NCBI GenBank assembly: GCA_002794515.1
Contig: PGTJ01000048.1
Span: 1 to 12,753 of the forward strand
Source of the DNA: Phototrophicales bacterium
Lineage (GTDB): Bacteria; Chloroflexota; Anaerolineae; Aggregatilineales; Phototrophicaceae
Reading direction: 5' to 3'
DNA length: 12,753 nt
The position numbers and the translations under genes are program-made. Each line of letters begins with the position of its first letter. Positions within the stretch are counted from its first letter, which is position 1. Below the pieces are notes generated by a model that was given only the letters and a program-made list of their open reading frames with translations, was not told the DNA's origin and searched no databases. Positions 1 through 7,465 of the stretch are shown here, one piece after another.

Positions 1-14
1 GAATGTGAATGATG

Positions 15-43
15 AAAAAAGAGGGGTATTGGCTACCCCTCTT
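15..43 (-). terminator. Intrinsic terminator after gapA
   Basis: Read on the minus strand, a 10-bp perfect stem (arms 34-43 and 19-28) with a 5-nt loop is followed directly by a run of T residues. It starts 13 nt beyond the gapA stop codon. This is the textbook form of a Rho-independent terminator and marks the end of the left minus-strand transcription unit. Confidence 0.93.
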
Positions 44-56
44 AGAAGACACAAAA

Positions 57-1067
57 CTAGAGACGGTCGCCGATAAATTTGGCTAAATCGGCAGTACGGC
101 ATGAATAACCCCATTCGTTATCATACCAAGTGACCACTTTGACCAATGTTTTGTTGACAGCGCACGATTCGACATCGATTGTGCTAGAGAATGTGTTACC
201 GATGAAATCACTAGAAACCAGTTGCGAATGTTCTACTGCTAAAATGCCTTTCATACGTCCATTGGCGGCTTCTTCAAAGGCGGCAATCATCTCCTCTTTG
301 CTGGTAGGGGCATGTTCTACAACAGCAACAAAATCAACCAATGATACGGTGGGGGTTGGCACGCGAACAGCAAATCCATCAAAACGACCTTTTAGGTCTG
401 GAATAACCAGAGCAACCGCTTTTGCCGCACCAGTTGTGGTTGGGATCATATTGATGGCGGCAGAACGAGCACGACGCAAATCTTTATGAGGCAGGTCGAG
501 GATGCGTTGGTCATTGGTGTAACTATGGATGGTGGTCATAAACGCATTGAGGATATTGTATTTTTCATGCACCACTTTGGCGGCTGGCGCAAGGCAGTTA
601 GTGGTACACGAGGCATTTGAAACTACATGGTGATTGGCGGGATCGTATTTGTCTTCATTGACACCCATAACAATGGTGATGTCTTCTTTTTTGGCAGGGG
701 CAGAAATGATCACCTTCTTCGCACCACCTTGCAGATGTTTGGCGGCTTGGTCGCGGTCGGTGAAGATGCCCGTGCTTTCGATGACAATATCCACACCTAA
801 ATCGCCCCATTTGATGTTGGCGGGATCTTTTTCGGATAAGGCTTTAATCGAATCACCATCAACAATCAGGTTTCCATCGCTGACTTCAACTTTACCCGGA
901 TACCGTCCATATGTTGAGTCGTAGCGGAAAAGGTGCGCCATTGTTTCGAGATCGCCTAAATCGTTAAAGGCGACAATATCAATCGTGTCTTTATAATAAT
1001 CGCGCATGGCTTTTAGCACTTGGCGACCAATACGTCCAAAACCGTTAATCCCAACACGAATAGCCAT
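57..1067 (-). CDS. gap: Type I glyceraldehyde-3-phosphate dehydrogenase
   Basis: This cytosolic enzyme interconverts glyceraldehyde 3-phosphate and 1,3-bisphosphoglycerate in glycolysis and gluconeogenesis. The 336-residue length is normal for the family. The N-terminal GINGFGRIGR dinucleotide-binding motif spans residues 6-15, and Asn35-Asp36 follow beta-strand 2. The active-site block SNASCTTNC places the nucleophile at Cys154, with the partner His181 in TIHSYT. The DLPHKDLRRAR segment and the C-terminal WYDNEWGYS are classic. An upstream start would add 23 residues, but the Met at 1067 is preferred: it begins exactly at the conserved N-terminus (MAIRVGINGF) and has AGAGGA about 10 nt upstream. 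The gene lies 31 nt after yvcK, so cotranscription is likely, and it ends before a strong terminator. An Asp after strand 2 suggests NAD rather than NADP preference (family knowledge, not tested). Confidence 0.97.
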   Translation of the reverse strand: MAIRVGINGFGRIGRQVLKAMRDYYKDTIDIVAFNDLGDLETMAHLFRYDSTYGRYPGKVEVSDGNLIVDGDSIKALSEKDPANIKWGDLGVDIVIESTGIFTDRDQAAKHLQGGAKKVIISAPAKKEDITIVMGVNEDKYDPANHHVVSNASCTTNCLAPAAKVVHEKYNILNAFMTTIHSYTNDQRILDLPHKDLRRARSAAINMIPTTTGAAKAVALVIPDLKGRFDGFAVRVPTPTVSLVDFVAVVEHAPTSKEEMIAAFEEAANGRMKGILAVEHSQLVSSDFIGNTFSSTIDVESCAVNKTLVKVVTWYDNEWGYSCRTADLAKFIGDRL

Positions 1068-1098
1068 TTGATGCTTTCCTCTCACTAATGTAGATAAA

Positions 1099-2379
1099 TC
1101 ACAATTGTTCAAAAACAGGACTAGCAGATATGCCATGACCTGTCTTTTCCAACGCCATTATTTTTAATAGAGCATTCGCCAATTTGCGAGGGTCATGTCG
1201 CCATGGTTGATACTCATCGGTTAAATCGGTGTAATGCACACCATATCGCTGAAAAATTTCATGTGTAGATGGTGTGAGCGCCACATAATGCGTATTACCC
1301 TTATTCAACGCAGGTGTTGCATTATTGGCTATAATGCTTTGTATAATGCCTCTACCGATATACCGTTCTAATGCCATAACATGGTCAGCAACCGTGAAAT
1401 TTTCGGTTTCACCGGGTTGTGTTGCCACATTGCACACATAAACTTTGTGTGCTTTGGTCTGTTTGAGGGCTTGAGCAATACCTGTTACCAATAGATTTGG
1501 GATAATGCTGGTGAACAAACTGCCCGGTCCAATAATGACCAAATCGGCTTCTAAAATTGCCTTCACACTTTCTGGATATGCCATCACCTCTTGTGGATGA
1601 ATTTGTATCGCCTCAATATAGCCATTGACCTCGCCGATTTTCGATTCGCCTTCGATGCGTATAACATGATTTTTACCTGCCACCCGCACATCAGCAATGA
1701 GATGAATATCTTCTAATGTAGATGGCAATACACGCCCCTGAATATTCAGCACACGCTCCACTTCGGTCAGAGCGACTTCTAGGCTACCACTAACACCCGA
1801 CATTGCCGCAATGAAAAGGTTTCCAAATGAATGACCGCGTAAATCGCCTTCTGTAAACCGATACTGAAAGAGCTGGGTCATCAATTGTTCATCATCGGCA
1901 AGGGCGGCGATATTATTGCGTAAATCACCCGGTGGCAAAACGCCTAATTCACGGCGCAAGCGTCCCGAACTGCCACCATCATCTGCCATCGTGACAACGG
2001 CAGTGATATTATTGGTATATGCTTTTAATCCACGCAATACCGAAGGTAAACCTGTCCCGCCACCAATAGCGACCACACGTAATCCTTTGTGACGTTTGCT
2101 ATGGGCATAAACCACGTCTATCAATCGTCCTTGTTGATGTTTACGATAGGGTGCAAGTAGATTACGATATAATTTTATCACAGAAAATGAGAGAATTGTT
2201 AGCCCGCTCATCAAAAGTATGATAATTGTCATCCAATTTATGGACGAAATATATAGTGGTGTGTATGTATCTAATTTTAAGATGGTCGACGCAATCCCAA
2301 AGGCAATTATAAACACACCTAAAAAAGCGAAAAACACCCATCGTTTGATACCAATACCGATTGTAAACCACTTATTCAT
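1099..2379 (-). CDS. yvcK: YvcK/CofD-like gluconeogenesis factor with N-terminal membrane hairpin
   Basis: This belongs to the YvcK (UPF0052, CofD-like) family. Family members bind UDP-sugars and are needed for growth on gluconeogenic carbon sources and for normal cell shape; no catalytic activity is firmly established. The 426-residue protein has two parts. The first is an N-terminal extension with two hydrophobic segments (about 14-34 and 48-68). The second is the Rossmann-like CofD domain, from about residue 98. Visible motifs are AIGGGTGLPSVLRGL (104-118), TMADDGGSSGRLRRELG (130-146), LPPGDLRN (148-155), GHSFGNLF (182-189) and GPGSLFTSI (284-292). The membrane segments imply anchoring with the CofD domain in the cytoplasm. 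B. subtilis YvcK lacks them and is about 100 residues shorter. The start shown has only a distant purine-rich AAGGGAG, so the exact start is less sure than the identity. No adjacent whiA or rapZ, common partners in Gram-positives, is present. Confidence 0.9.
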   Translation of the reverse strand: MNKWFTIGIGIKRWVFFAFLGVFIIAFGIASTILKLDTYTPLYISSINWMTIIILLMSGLTILSFSVIKLYRNLLAPYRKHQQGRLIDVVYAHSKRHKGLRVVAIGGGTGLPSVLRGLKAYTNNITAVVTMADDGGSSGRLRRELGVLPPGDLRNNIAALADDEQLMTQLFQYRFTEGDLRGHSFGNLFIAAMSGVSGSLEVALTEVERVLNIQGRVLPSTLEDIHLIADVRVAGKNHVIRIEGESKIGEVNGYIEAIQIHPQEVMAYPESVKAILEADLVIIGPGSLFTSIIPNLLVTGIAQALKQTKAHKVYVCNVATQPGETENFTVADHVMALERYIGRGIIQSIIANNATPALNKGNTHYVALTPSTHEIFQRYGVHYTDLTDEYQPWRHDPRKLANALLKIMALEKTGHGISASPVFEQL

Positions 2380-2417
2380 AGATGATTGCGCCTGATAGCT
2401 CCCTTAGCAATGTCCTA

Positions 2418-2445
2418 ATATTACGGCAAACAACATCAAAGTCAA
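2418..2445 (-). promoter_or_regulatory. Candidate sigma70 promoter for yvcK-gap
   Basis: On the minus strand, TTGACT (2440-2445, 5/6 to consensus) and TAATAT (2418-2423, 4/6) are separated by 16 nt. They lie in the 89-nt gap between the trmFO stop and the yvcK start, about 40 nt upstream of the yvcK start codon. No terminator is visible in the gap, so read-through from trmFO remains possible. The match comes from sequence inspection only. Confidence 0.45.
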
Positions 2446-2468
2446 TCTCAAATCAGATGCACTTGCAA

Positions 2469-3815
2469 TTATATCTCCTGCAAGATAGGCACGTTGGCTT
2501 TTTCGAGCGTTTTCTTCATATCGGCTAAAGCGCGGTCTGCATAAGCAGTATATCGTTCCACTTTGCCTTTGATACGACTAGGCAGTTCGGGCAGTATGCC
2601 AAAATTGGCTTTCATTGGTTGAAAATGCTTGGGGTCGGCATGAGAAATATAATGACATAATGCACCGAGCATTGTGGTTTCTGGTAAAACAAACGGTGGT
2701 TCACCACGCAAATAGTGTGCTAAATTGATAGCGGCGATTAAGCCAGTGGCGATATTGCCTACATAGCCCTCAACACCCGTGATTTGCCCACCAAAGAATA
2801 AATCTTTTCGGGTGCGAAATTGCATGGTAGCATCTAATAACACAGGTGAATTGATAAACGTATTGCGGTGCATTTGCCCCATGCGAATAAATTCGGCATT
2901 TTGTAGACCGGGTATCAACCGCAAAACTTTCTCTTGCTCTCCCCATTTGATATTCGTCTGAAAACCCACGATATTATACAAACTCCCTGTGAGGTTATCT
3001 CGGCGCAATTGCACAACAGCATGAGGACGTTTACCTGTGCGCGGGTCTTTAAGCCCGACAGGGCGCATCGGACCAAAAGCCAATGTGTCATCACCGCGGC
3101 TAGCCAATTGTTCAATCGGCAAGCATCCCTCGAAGAAGTTGGGGTCTTCTCGTTCAAAATCACGCAATTCGGCTTTTTCTGCGTGGCGCAGGGCGTTCAC
3201 AAATGTCATGTATTCATCTTTATTCATGGGGCAATTGATATAATCACCTTCATTTTCATCACCCCGTTCATATCGGCTGGCTTTGAAGGCAATAGTCATA
3301 TCAATTGATTCCAGCGTGACAATGGGTGATATCGCATCATAAAAATACAGATAATCCTGACCCGTCAATTTGGCGATTTCATCAGCCAATGCAGGTGATG
3401 TGAGTGGTCCCGATGCAATAATCGTTGGTGTTTTGGGGATTGTGGGCATTTCTTGGCGAATGACGCGAATACGCGGATGATTGTGGATATGATTACTCAC
3501 CAATTGGGCAAATAATTCTCGATCGACTGCTAAAGCACCACCTGCAGGTACAGATGATTCTTCTGCACAACGAATGAGCAACGAATTCAGTAGTTTGAGT
3601 TCATGTTGCAATAAACCAGTTGCCCGATCTTTGAGTTTCGACCCAAGCGAATTGCTACACACCAATTCTGCTAAACGATCGGTGACATGAGCGCCTGTGG
3701 TTTTATGTGGGCGCATCTCATATAAATCTACATCAAAACCGCGTTCAGCCAATTGCCATGCCGCTTCTGTACCAGCCAATCCGCCTCCAATGACGGTAAT
3801 GCGTTCTGTTGTCAT
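2469..3815 (-). CDS. trmFO: Folate/FAD-dependent tRNA (uracil-54-C5)-methyltransferase TrmFO
   Basis: TrmFO makes m5U54 in the T-loop of tRNAs, using methylene-tetrahydrofolate as the carbon donor and FADH2 as reductant. It is the flavin-based alternative to SAM-dependent TrmA. The 448 residues match the family length. The FAD-binding GGGLAGTEAAW lies at 10-20, and the hallmark ELVCSNSLGSK places Cys53 exactly where the B. subtilis enzyme has a functional Cys53. FEGCLPIE holds Cys231, matching the second functional Cys. YFYDAISPIV (157-166), RPVGLKDPRTG (251-261) and the C-terminal FGGQITGVEGYVGN are also family signatures. An in-frame TTG at 3833 would add six residues. The ATG at 3815 is chosen because it fits the Cys53 numbering and the usual N-terminus. 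The gene lies 20 nt downstream of fabF and is probably cotranscribed with it. Its presence suggests the organism uses the folate route for T54. Confidence 0.95.
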   Translation of the reverse strand: MTTERITVIGGGLAGTEAAWQLAERGFDVDLYEMRPHKTTGAHVTDRLAELVCSNSLGSKLKDRATGLLQHELKLLNSLLIRCAEESSVPAGGALAVDRELFAQLVSNHIHNHPRIRVIRQEMPTIPKTPTIIASGPLTSPALADEIAKLTGQDYLYFYDAISPIVTLESIDMTIAFKASRYERGDENEGDYINCPMNKDEYMTFVNALRHAEKAELRDFEREDPNFFEGCLPIEQLASRGDDTLAFGPMRPVGLKDPRTGKRPHAVVQLRRDNLTGSLYNIVGFQTNIKWGEQEKVLRLIPGLQNAEFIRMGQMHRNTFINSPVLLDATMQFRTRKDLFFGGQITGVEGYVGNIATGLIAAINLAHYLRGEPPFVLPETTMLGALCHYISHADPKHFQPMKANFGILPELPSRIKGKVERYTAYADRALADMKKTLEKANVPILQEI

Positions 3816-3835
3816 GATTTTGCTTTCTATCAAAA

Positions 3836-5098
3836 CTAAATTTTACCTAAGATGATGGTTGCGTTCTGCCCACCTAATCCGAAGCTATTCGATAAAATCA
3901 CCCGCATATTTTTGACCTCACGAGCAACATGAGGCACATAATCGAGGTCGCAATCTGGGTCGGGATTATGAAGGTTAATGGTTGGATGAAGTACTTGCTC
4001 TTCAAGCATCTTGGCACAAGCAAGTACTTCGATTGCACCAGAGGCGGCGAGGGCATGTCCGAGCATACTTTTTGATGAACTGATGGGTGTATGATACGCA
4101 TCTTCGCCCATCAGGCGCTTAATAGCGAGGGTCTCCATGGCATCATTGGCAGGTGTCGATGTGCCATGTGCGTTGATATAATCGATTTCATCGGTGTTGA
4201 TATGTGCATCTTCTAATGCCCATTTCATCGAGCGATATGCCCCCCAGCCTTCGGGGTCGAGCGCGGCGACATGATAGGCATCGGATGATGAGGCATGACC
4301 TAACACTTCACCATAAATCCGCGCTCCGCGTTTCATAGCATGTTCGGCGCTCTCTAATACAACAATCCCACAGCCTTCACTAAATACGAATCCGCTCCGT
4401 AAAGCATCGAATGGACGACTAGCTAGTTCTGGATGATCTTCATATCCAGTAGCAAGGGCATTCATCGCCTCGAAACCTGCGATGGTGTAATCTTGTAGAA
4501 TAGCCTCGACACCACCACAGATCACAATATCTGCTTTGCCATAACGGATGAGTTCTGCACCTTCGCCAATCGATTGTGTCCCCGATGCACAGGCGGTTGA
4601 TGGTGTCTTGAGCGCACCTAATGTACCAAAATAATGGCTAACATAATGTGAGGGCATATTGGGAAGTGAATTGATGAGTGATAACGGATTGGGCTTACGA
4701 TAACCAGAGGTTTTGTACTTGGTGGTGGCTTGTTCCGACATCTCATGACTACCGAGTGATGTGCCGATGACAACCCCCACACGTTCACCATGTTCGCGGA
4801 TATAATCGATATCTAAGCCCGAATCATTCACGGCATGAATGGCGGCTACCACGGCAAATTGTGATGCACGCCCCATACGGCGGGCATCTTTTCGGTCTAT
4901 ATACGCAGATGAGTCGAAATCGCGCACTTCGCCAGCAATTTTGACAGGCACATGTGCGGTTTCGATTGTTTCAATTTTGCGGATGCCCGATTTTCCGTTT
5001 TTCAGACCATCCCATAAAGCATTCACATCGCCTAATGGTGTGATGCCACCCAATCCTGTGATGACAGGTCGGGGAAAATTATTTCTCTGATATTCCAT
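3836..5098 (-). CDS. fabF: Beta-ketoacyl-[acyl-carrier-protein] synthase II
   Basis: This condensing enzyme of type II fatty-acid synthesis extends acyl-ACP with malonyl-ACP in the cytosol. The 420-residue thiolase-fold protein carries the full KAS II catalytic set: Cys170 in TPSTACASGTQ, His311 in NAHGTST, Lys343 in SSSKSMLGH and His348 in the same motif. The C-terminal glycine-rich loop reads SNSFGLGGQNA, where many FabF proteins have FGFGG, a mild substitution. The start codon lies inside the end of plsX (20-nt overlap), with AGGGA about 9 nt upstream, which suggests translational coupling. FabF is favoured over FabB on the His/His/Lys arrangement, the length and the plsX link; FabB cannot be wholly excluded by eye. 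fabH, fabD, fabG and acpP are not in the window, so the rest of the pathway is encoded elsewhere. Confidence 0.94.
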   Translation of the reverse strand: MEYQRNNFPRPVITGLGGITPLGDVNALWDGLKNGKSGIRKIETIETAHVPVKIAGEVRDFDSSAYIDRKDARRMGRASQFAVVAAIHAVNDSGLDIDYIREHGERVGVVIGTSLGSHEMSEQATTKYKTSGYRKPNPLSLINSLPNMPSHYVSHYFGTLGALKTPSTACASGTQSIGEGAELIRYGKADIVICGGVEAILQDYTIAGFEAMNALATGYEDHPELASRPFDALRSGFVFSEGCGIVVLESAEHAMKRGARIYGEVLGHASSSDAYHVAALDPEGWGAYRSMKWALEDAHINTDEIDYINAHGTSTPANDAMETLAIKRLMGEDAYHTPISSSKSMLGHALAASGAIEVLACAKMLEEQVLHPTINLHNPDPDCDLDYVPHVAREVKNMRVILSNSFGLGGQNATIILGKI

Positions 5099-6107
5099 TG
5101 ATGTTCGTCCCTATTGGCATTCGGGCAATATCCGCTTTAATCGTCTCGATGACATTGCCCAAAACGGCTTGTTGTGCTTGGTAGATGGCATTCTTAACAG
5201 CTTTTGCATCTGAGTTGCCATGTCCTACTATAACAACACCATTCACACCCAATAGTGGCGCTCCGCCGATTTCGGCAGGGTCGATAAGTTTACGTACCCG
5301 TCCAAATGCTGGACGCGCCAACAATGCACCGATTTTTGATCGCCATGTCGATTTGAGTTGATCGCGGATGATATTGACAACATAACGGGTTGTCGCCTCG
5401 AATGTTTTGAGCATGATATTGCCAATAAAACCATCTACAACGACCACATCGGCGACATTATGGTGCATATCAGCAGGTTCTATATAACCAATATAATTGA
5501 GGGGCAATGTGCGGAATATGGCATTCGCCTCTTGCAACAGTGGTGTACCTTTGACATCTTCTTCACCATTCGACATCAATGCAATTTTAGGATTATTAAC
5601 CCCAAGTGCTTGTTGTGCATAGGCACTGCCCATGATGCCAAATTGCACAAGCCAATCGGGTTTTGAATCGGTATTTGCGCCAATATCCAAGACGATAACA
5701 GGCTTGCCATAAATGGGATAAATAATGCTAATCGCAGGGCGTTTAACGCCCGGAATACGTTTGAGCGTAGCCAACATGGCGATAGCATGTAAAGCACCTG
5801 TATTACCCATCGAGACGAAAGCATCAGCATCGCCATTTTTCACCAAATTTAAGCCAACGTGCATCGATGAATTTTGTTTATCACGCACAACATCGGCAGG
5901 CTTGTCATCCATCTCGATGATGTCATCGGCATTGACAATTTCAATTGGAAGATTTTTGATATGATGTTTGCTTAATTGTTGTTTGATGAGGGCTTCTGGT
6001 CCTACAAGGATAATCGTATTTTTCCATTCTTGAGCGGCGAGGATTGCCCCTTCAATATCGGGAATCGGGCGGTTATCTGTACCAACGGCATCTACCACAA
6101 TACGCAT
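5079..6107 (-). CDS. plsX: Phosphate acyltransferase PlsX
   Basis: PlsX converts acyl-ACP and inorganic phosphate to acyl-phosphate, the donor used by PlsY to start phosphatidic acid synthesis. It is a peripheral membrane enzyme. The 342 residues fit the family. Family blocks seen are FVSMGNTGAL, LDIGANTDSKPDWL, LMSNGEEDVKGTPL, VDGFIGNIMLKTFE, and GGAPLLGVNG with GHGNSDAKAV near the C-terminus. The N-terminal motif reads MRIVVDAVGTD rather than the usual DAMGGD, a divergence from the commonest form. An AAGGA lies 11 nt before the ATG, and a candidate promoter lies 36 nt upstream. The gene opens the plsX-fabF-trmFO operon, so phospholipid precursor formation is coexpressed with acyl-chain elongation. 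The usual partners rpmF and fabH are absent. Confidence 0.93.
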   Translation of the reverse strand: MRIVVDAVGTDNRPIPDIEGAILAAQEWKNTIILVGPEALIKQQLSKHHIKNLPIEIVNADDIIEMDDKPADVVRDKQNSSMHVGLNLVKNGDADAFVSMGNTGALHAIAMLATLKRIPGVKRPAISIIYPIYGKPVIVLDIGANTDSKPDWLVQFGIMGSAYAQQALGVNNPKIALMSNGEEDVKGTPLLQEANAIFRTLPLNYIGYIEPADMHHNVADVVVVDGFIGNIMLKTFEATTRYVVNIIRDQLKSTWRSKIGALLARPAFGRVRKLIDPAEIGGAPLLGVNGVVIVGHGNSDAKAVKNAIYQAQQAVLGNVIETIKADIARMPIGTNINGISEK

Positions 6108-6143
6108 GAGAGTTTCATTCCTTTGGTTTGGTTATTTGATGTT

Positions 6144-6171
6144 ATTGTATAAAAAATTTGTGTGGTGCAAA
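6144..6171 (-). promoter_or_regulatory. Candidate promoter for plsX-fabF-trmFO
   Basis: On the minus strand, TTTGCA (6166-6171, 4/6) and TACAAT (6144-6149, 5/6) are spaced by 16 nt, 36 nt upstream of the plsX start codon. It lies back-to-back with the tRNA-Leu promoter, with only 4 nt between the two -35 boxes. The -35 match is weak. Confidence 0.4.
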
Positions 6172-6175
6172 AGGA

Positions 6176-6203
6176 TTGACAGCGATGAAGTTTGGCATAT
6201 AAT
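6176..6203 (+). promoter_or_regulatory. Strong sigma70 promoter of tRNA-Leu
   Basis: A perfect TTGACA (6176-6181) and a perfect TATAAT (6198-6203) are separated by 16 nt. The -10 box ends 20 nt before the mature tRNA 5' end, leaving a short leader for RNase P to remove. This is the strongest promoter-like sequence I see in the window, as expected for a stable RNA gene. Confidence 0.85.
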
Positions 6204-6223
6204 AATCAACAAATATTCATTAT

Positions 6224-6305
6224 GCCTTGGTGGCGGAATAGGCAGACGCGCACGGTTGAGGGCTGTGTCTCGCAAGGGGTGGAGGTTCAAATCCTCTCCA
6301 AGGCA
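6224..6305 (+). tRNA. tRNA-Leu (anticodon GAG)
   Basis: A class II tRNA with a 7-bp acceptor stem, GCCTTGG (6224-6230) with CCAAGGC (6298-6304), and discriminator A at 6305. The D-stem is GCG/CGC, and the anticodon stem CACGG/CTGTG closes the loop TTGAGGG. The anticodon is GAG, reading CUC/CUU leucine codons. The variable arm has a GCAA loop, and the T-arm has the TTCAAAT loop. The long variable arm and discriminator A fit leucine. No CCA is encoded, so the tail must be added by nucleotidyltransferase. The gene is a single transcription unit with its own promoter and terminator. Confidence 0.96.
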
Positions 6306-6311
6306 TTAATC

Positions 6312-6344
6312 AAACGACCGACATCAATATGTTAGGTCGTTTTT
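6312..6344 (+). terminator. Intrinsic terminator of tRNA-Leu
   Basis: An 8-bp stem, AAACGACC (6312-6319) with GGTCGTTT (6335-6342), continues inward as a second 5-bp helix (GACAT/ATGTT) with a CAAT loop. It ends in a T-rich stretch through 6344 and beyond. It begins 6 nt after the tRNA and fits Rho-independent termination. Confidence 0.85.
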
Positions 6345-6361
6345 GATTTCGATAAAATCGG

Positions 6362-6390
6362 TTGCCATACGGCATGAAAAAGAGTAAACT
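6362..6390 (+). promoter_or_regulatory. Candidate promoter for the TPR-protein gene
   Basis: TTGCCA (6362-6367, 5/6) and TAAACT (6385-6390, 4/6) have ideal 17-nt spacing. They lie 44 nt upstream of the TPR-gene start and downstream of the tRNA terminator. The tRNA terminator makes an independent promoter likely, but this exact placement is tentative. Confidence 0.4.
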
Positions 6391-6434
6391 CCTAGCATGT
6401 CATTCTATCCAACACTTAGGATTGGTTAAACGAT

Positions 6435-7463
6435 ATGAGCGAAAATCAACAAGCGTTAGAACAAGCCTATCAGCTCATAGAAGCAGGACAACTAGGCAAA
6501 GCGCGAGGCATATTAGAAGGCATTTTAACCCAAAATCAAAATTCCGCCGATGCGTGGTGGTTATATGCCCATGCTATAGAAGACTCTTCTCAAGCCGTCA
6601 CCGCATTAGAGAATGTCGTCCGTTTAGATCCCGACAATACACAAGCCAAAGCATTACTTCAAACGGCTCGGCAACAAGCAGGTGTGGCAAGTCCATCATC
6701 AGATGATGATTTTGATCTTGATTTTGACGATGAAACGCTCGCACCAGCAACATCAGAAGAGCCAGATGACACACGTTGGCGTTCTTTCGTGATTTTTGGC
6801 GCGATTATTGGATTGGTGGCATTGGGACTCATTATTCTCATTGCTTCACCCAGAGGTGGAACAGACCAATCAGCAACAACAGCTACAGGCACATTTATAT
6901 CGCAATCGGTCGACCAATCAGATGCACAAACAGCCACAGCGATGAGCATCTCCGTTATACCAAACTCTACATCAACCGATACCCCTACACAATCGGGCAT
7001 CATCTTAACAGCAACTACACAAGCCAATATCGGCATACCAACCGCGTCTAATACCGATGTCATCATAATGCCATCTGAAACACCTATCACTGAACAAATT
7101 CTTGCGACAGCCACACCAAATGTATCTGTAGACGCATTTTTGCAAGCATTAAGTCGTGAATATCCGACCAATGGCACAACACAAACAGTCGATACAACTT
7201 TAGGCACAACATTACTTGTGCCGATGTGTACACAACGGGGTACAGAGCATAATCAACTCATCCCACATGCCATGACGGGTCTGAGTAATCATATCACTCT
7301 GCTTCCACCCGATTATATGGGGATAGGTGTCCGATTTTTAGATTGTGCGAATAATGAGACAATCAATGTGATGATTATGCCAAGTCTGTCTGCGCTAGAA
7401 TATCATAATGCTGATTTAAGTGAACAAGACTTTAGACGCTCTTGGCGTGTTGTCGATGCTTGA
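6435..7463 (+). CDS. TPR-containing protein with one membrane span and Ser/Thr-rich extracytoplasmic tail
   Basis: I do not recognise a named family for this 342-residue protein. Layout: two TPR-like helical repeats (about 5-34 and 37-70, with the A-A-L-P pattern in NSADAWWLYAHA and VVRLDPDNTQA); an acidic linker (DDDFDLDFDDE, 90-100); one hydrophobic span (about 117-136) preceded by Arg residues; a long Ser/Thr/Gln-rich low-complexity segment (about 143-230); and a more ordered C-terminal part (about 232-342) with two Cys residues (265 and 304). The predicted topology is TPR inside and C-terminus outside, inferred from the basic flank. TPRs usually mediate protein-protein contacts, and the Thr-rich stretch resembles a cell-surface spacer. 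No close Shine-Dalgarno is seen; an AGGA lies about 16 nt upstream. It converges on the sensor-kinase gene with 2 nt between the stops. Confidence 0.8.
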   Translation: MSENQQALEQAYQLIEAGQLGKARGILEGILTQNQNSADAWWLYAHAIEDSSQAVTALENVVRLDPDNTQAKALLQTARQQAGVASPSSDDDFDLDFDDETLAPATSEEPDDTRWRSFVIFGAIIGLVALGLIILIASPRGGTDQSATTATGTFISQSVDQSDAQTATAMSISVIPNSTSTDTPTQSGIILTATTQANIGIPTASNTDVIIMPSETPITEQILATATPNVSVDAFLQALSREYPTNGTTQTVDTTLGTTLLVPMCTQRGTEHNQLIPHAMTGLSNHITLLPPDYMGIGVRFLDCANNETINVMIMPSLSALEYHNADLSEQDFRRSWRVVDA

Positions 7464-7465
7464 AT

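Noticed and set aside
1068..1136. N-terminal extension of 23 residues on the GAPDH reading frame
   Set aside because: The extension overlaps the end of yvcK, has no family counterpart, and the internal Met at 1067 has a good Shine-Dalgarno and the canonical N-terminus.
6224..6344. tRNA-Leu as an integration site of a genomic island
   Set aside because: No integrase gene and no repeated copy of the tRNA 3' end is seen downstream; the following genes look like ordinary chromosome.
6659..7207. A 182-residue minus-strand reading frame
   Set aside because: It is antisense to the low-complexity Thr-rich part of the TPR gene, and its composition is explained by that repeat-like codon pattern.
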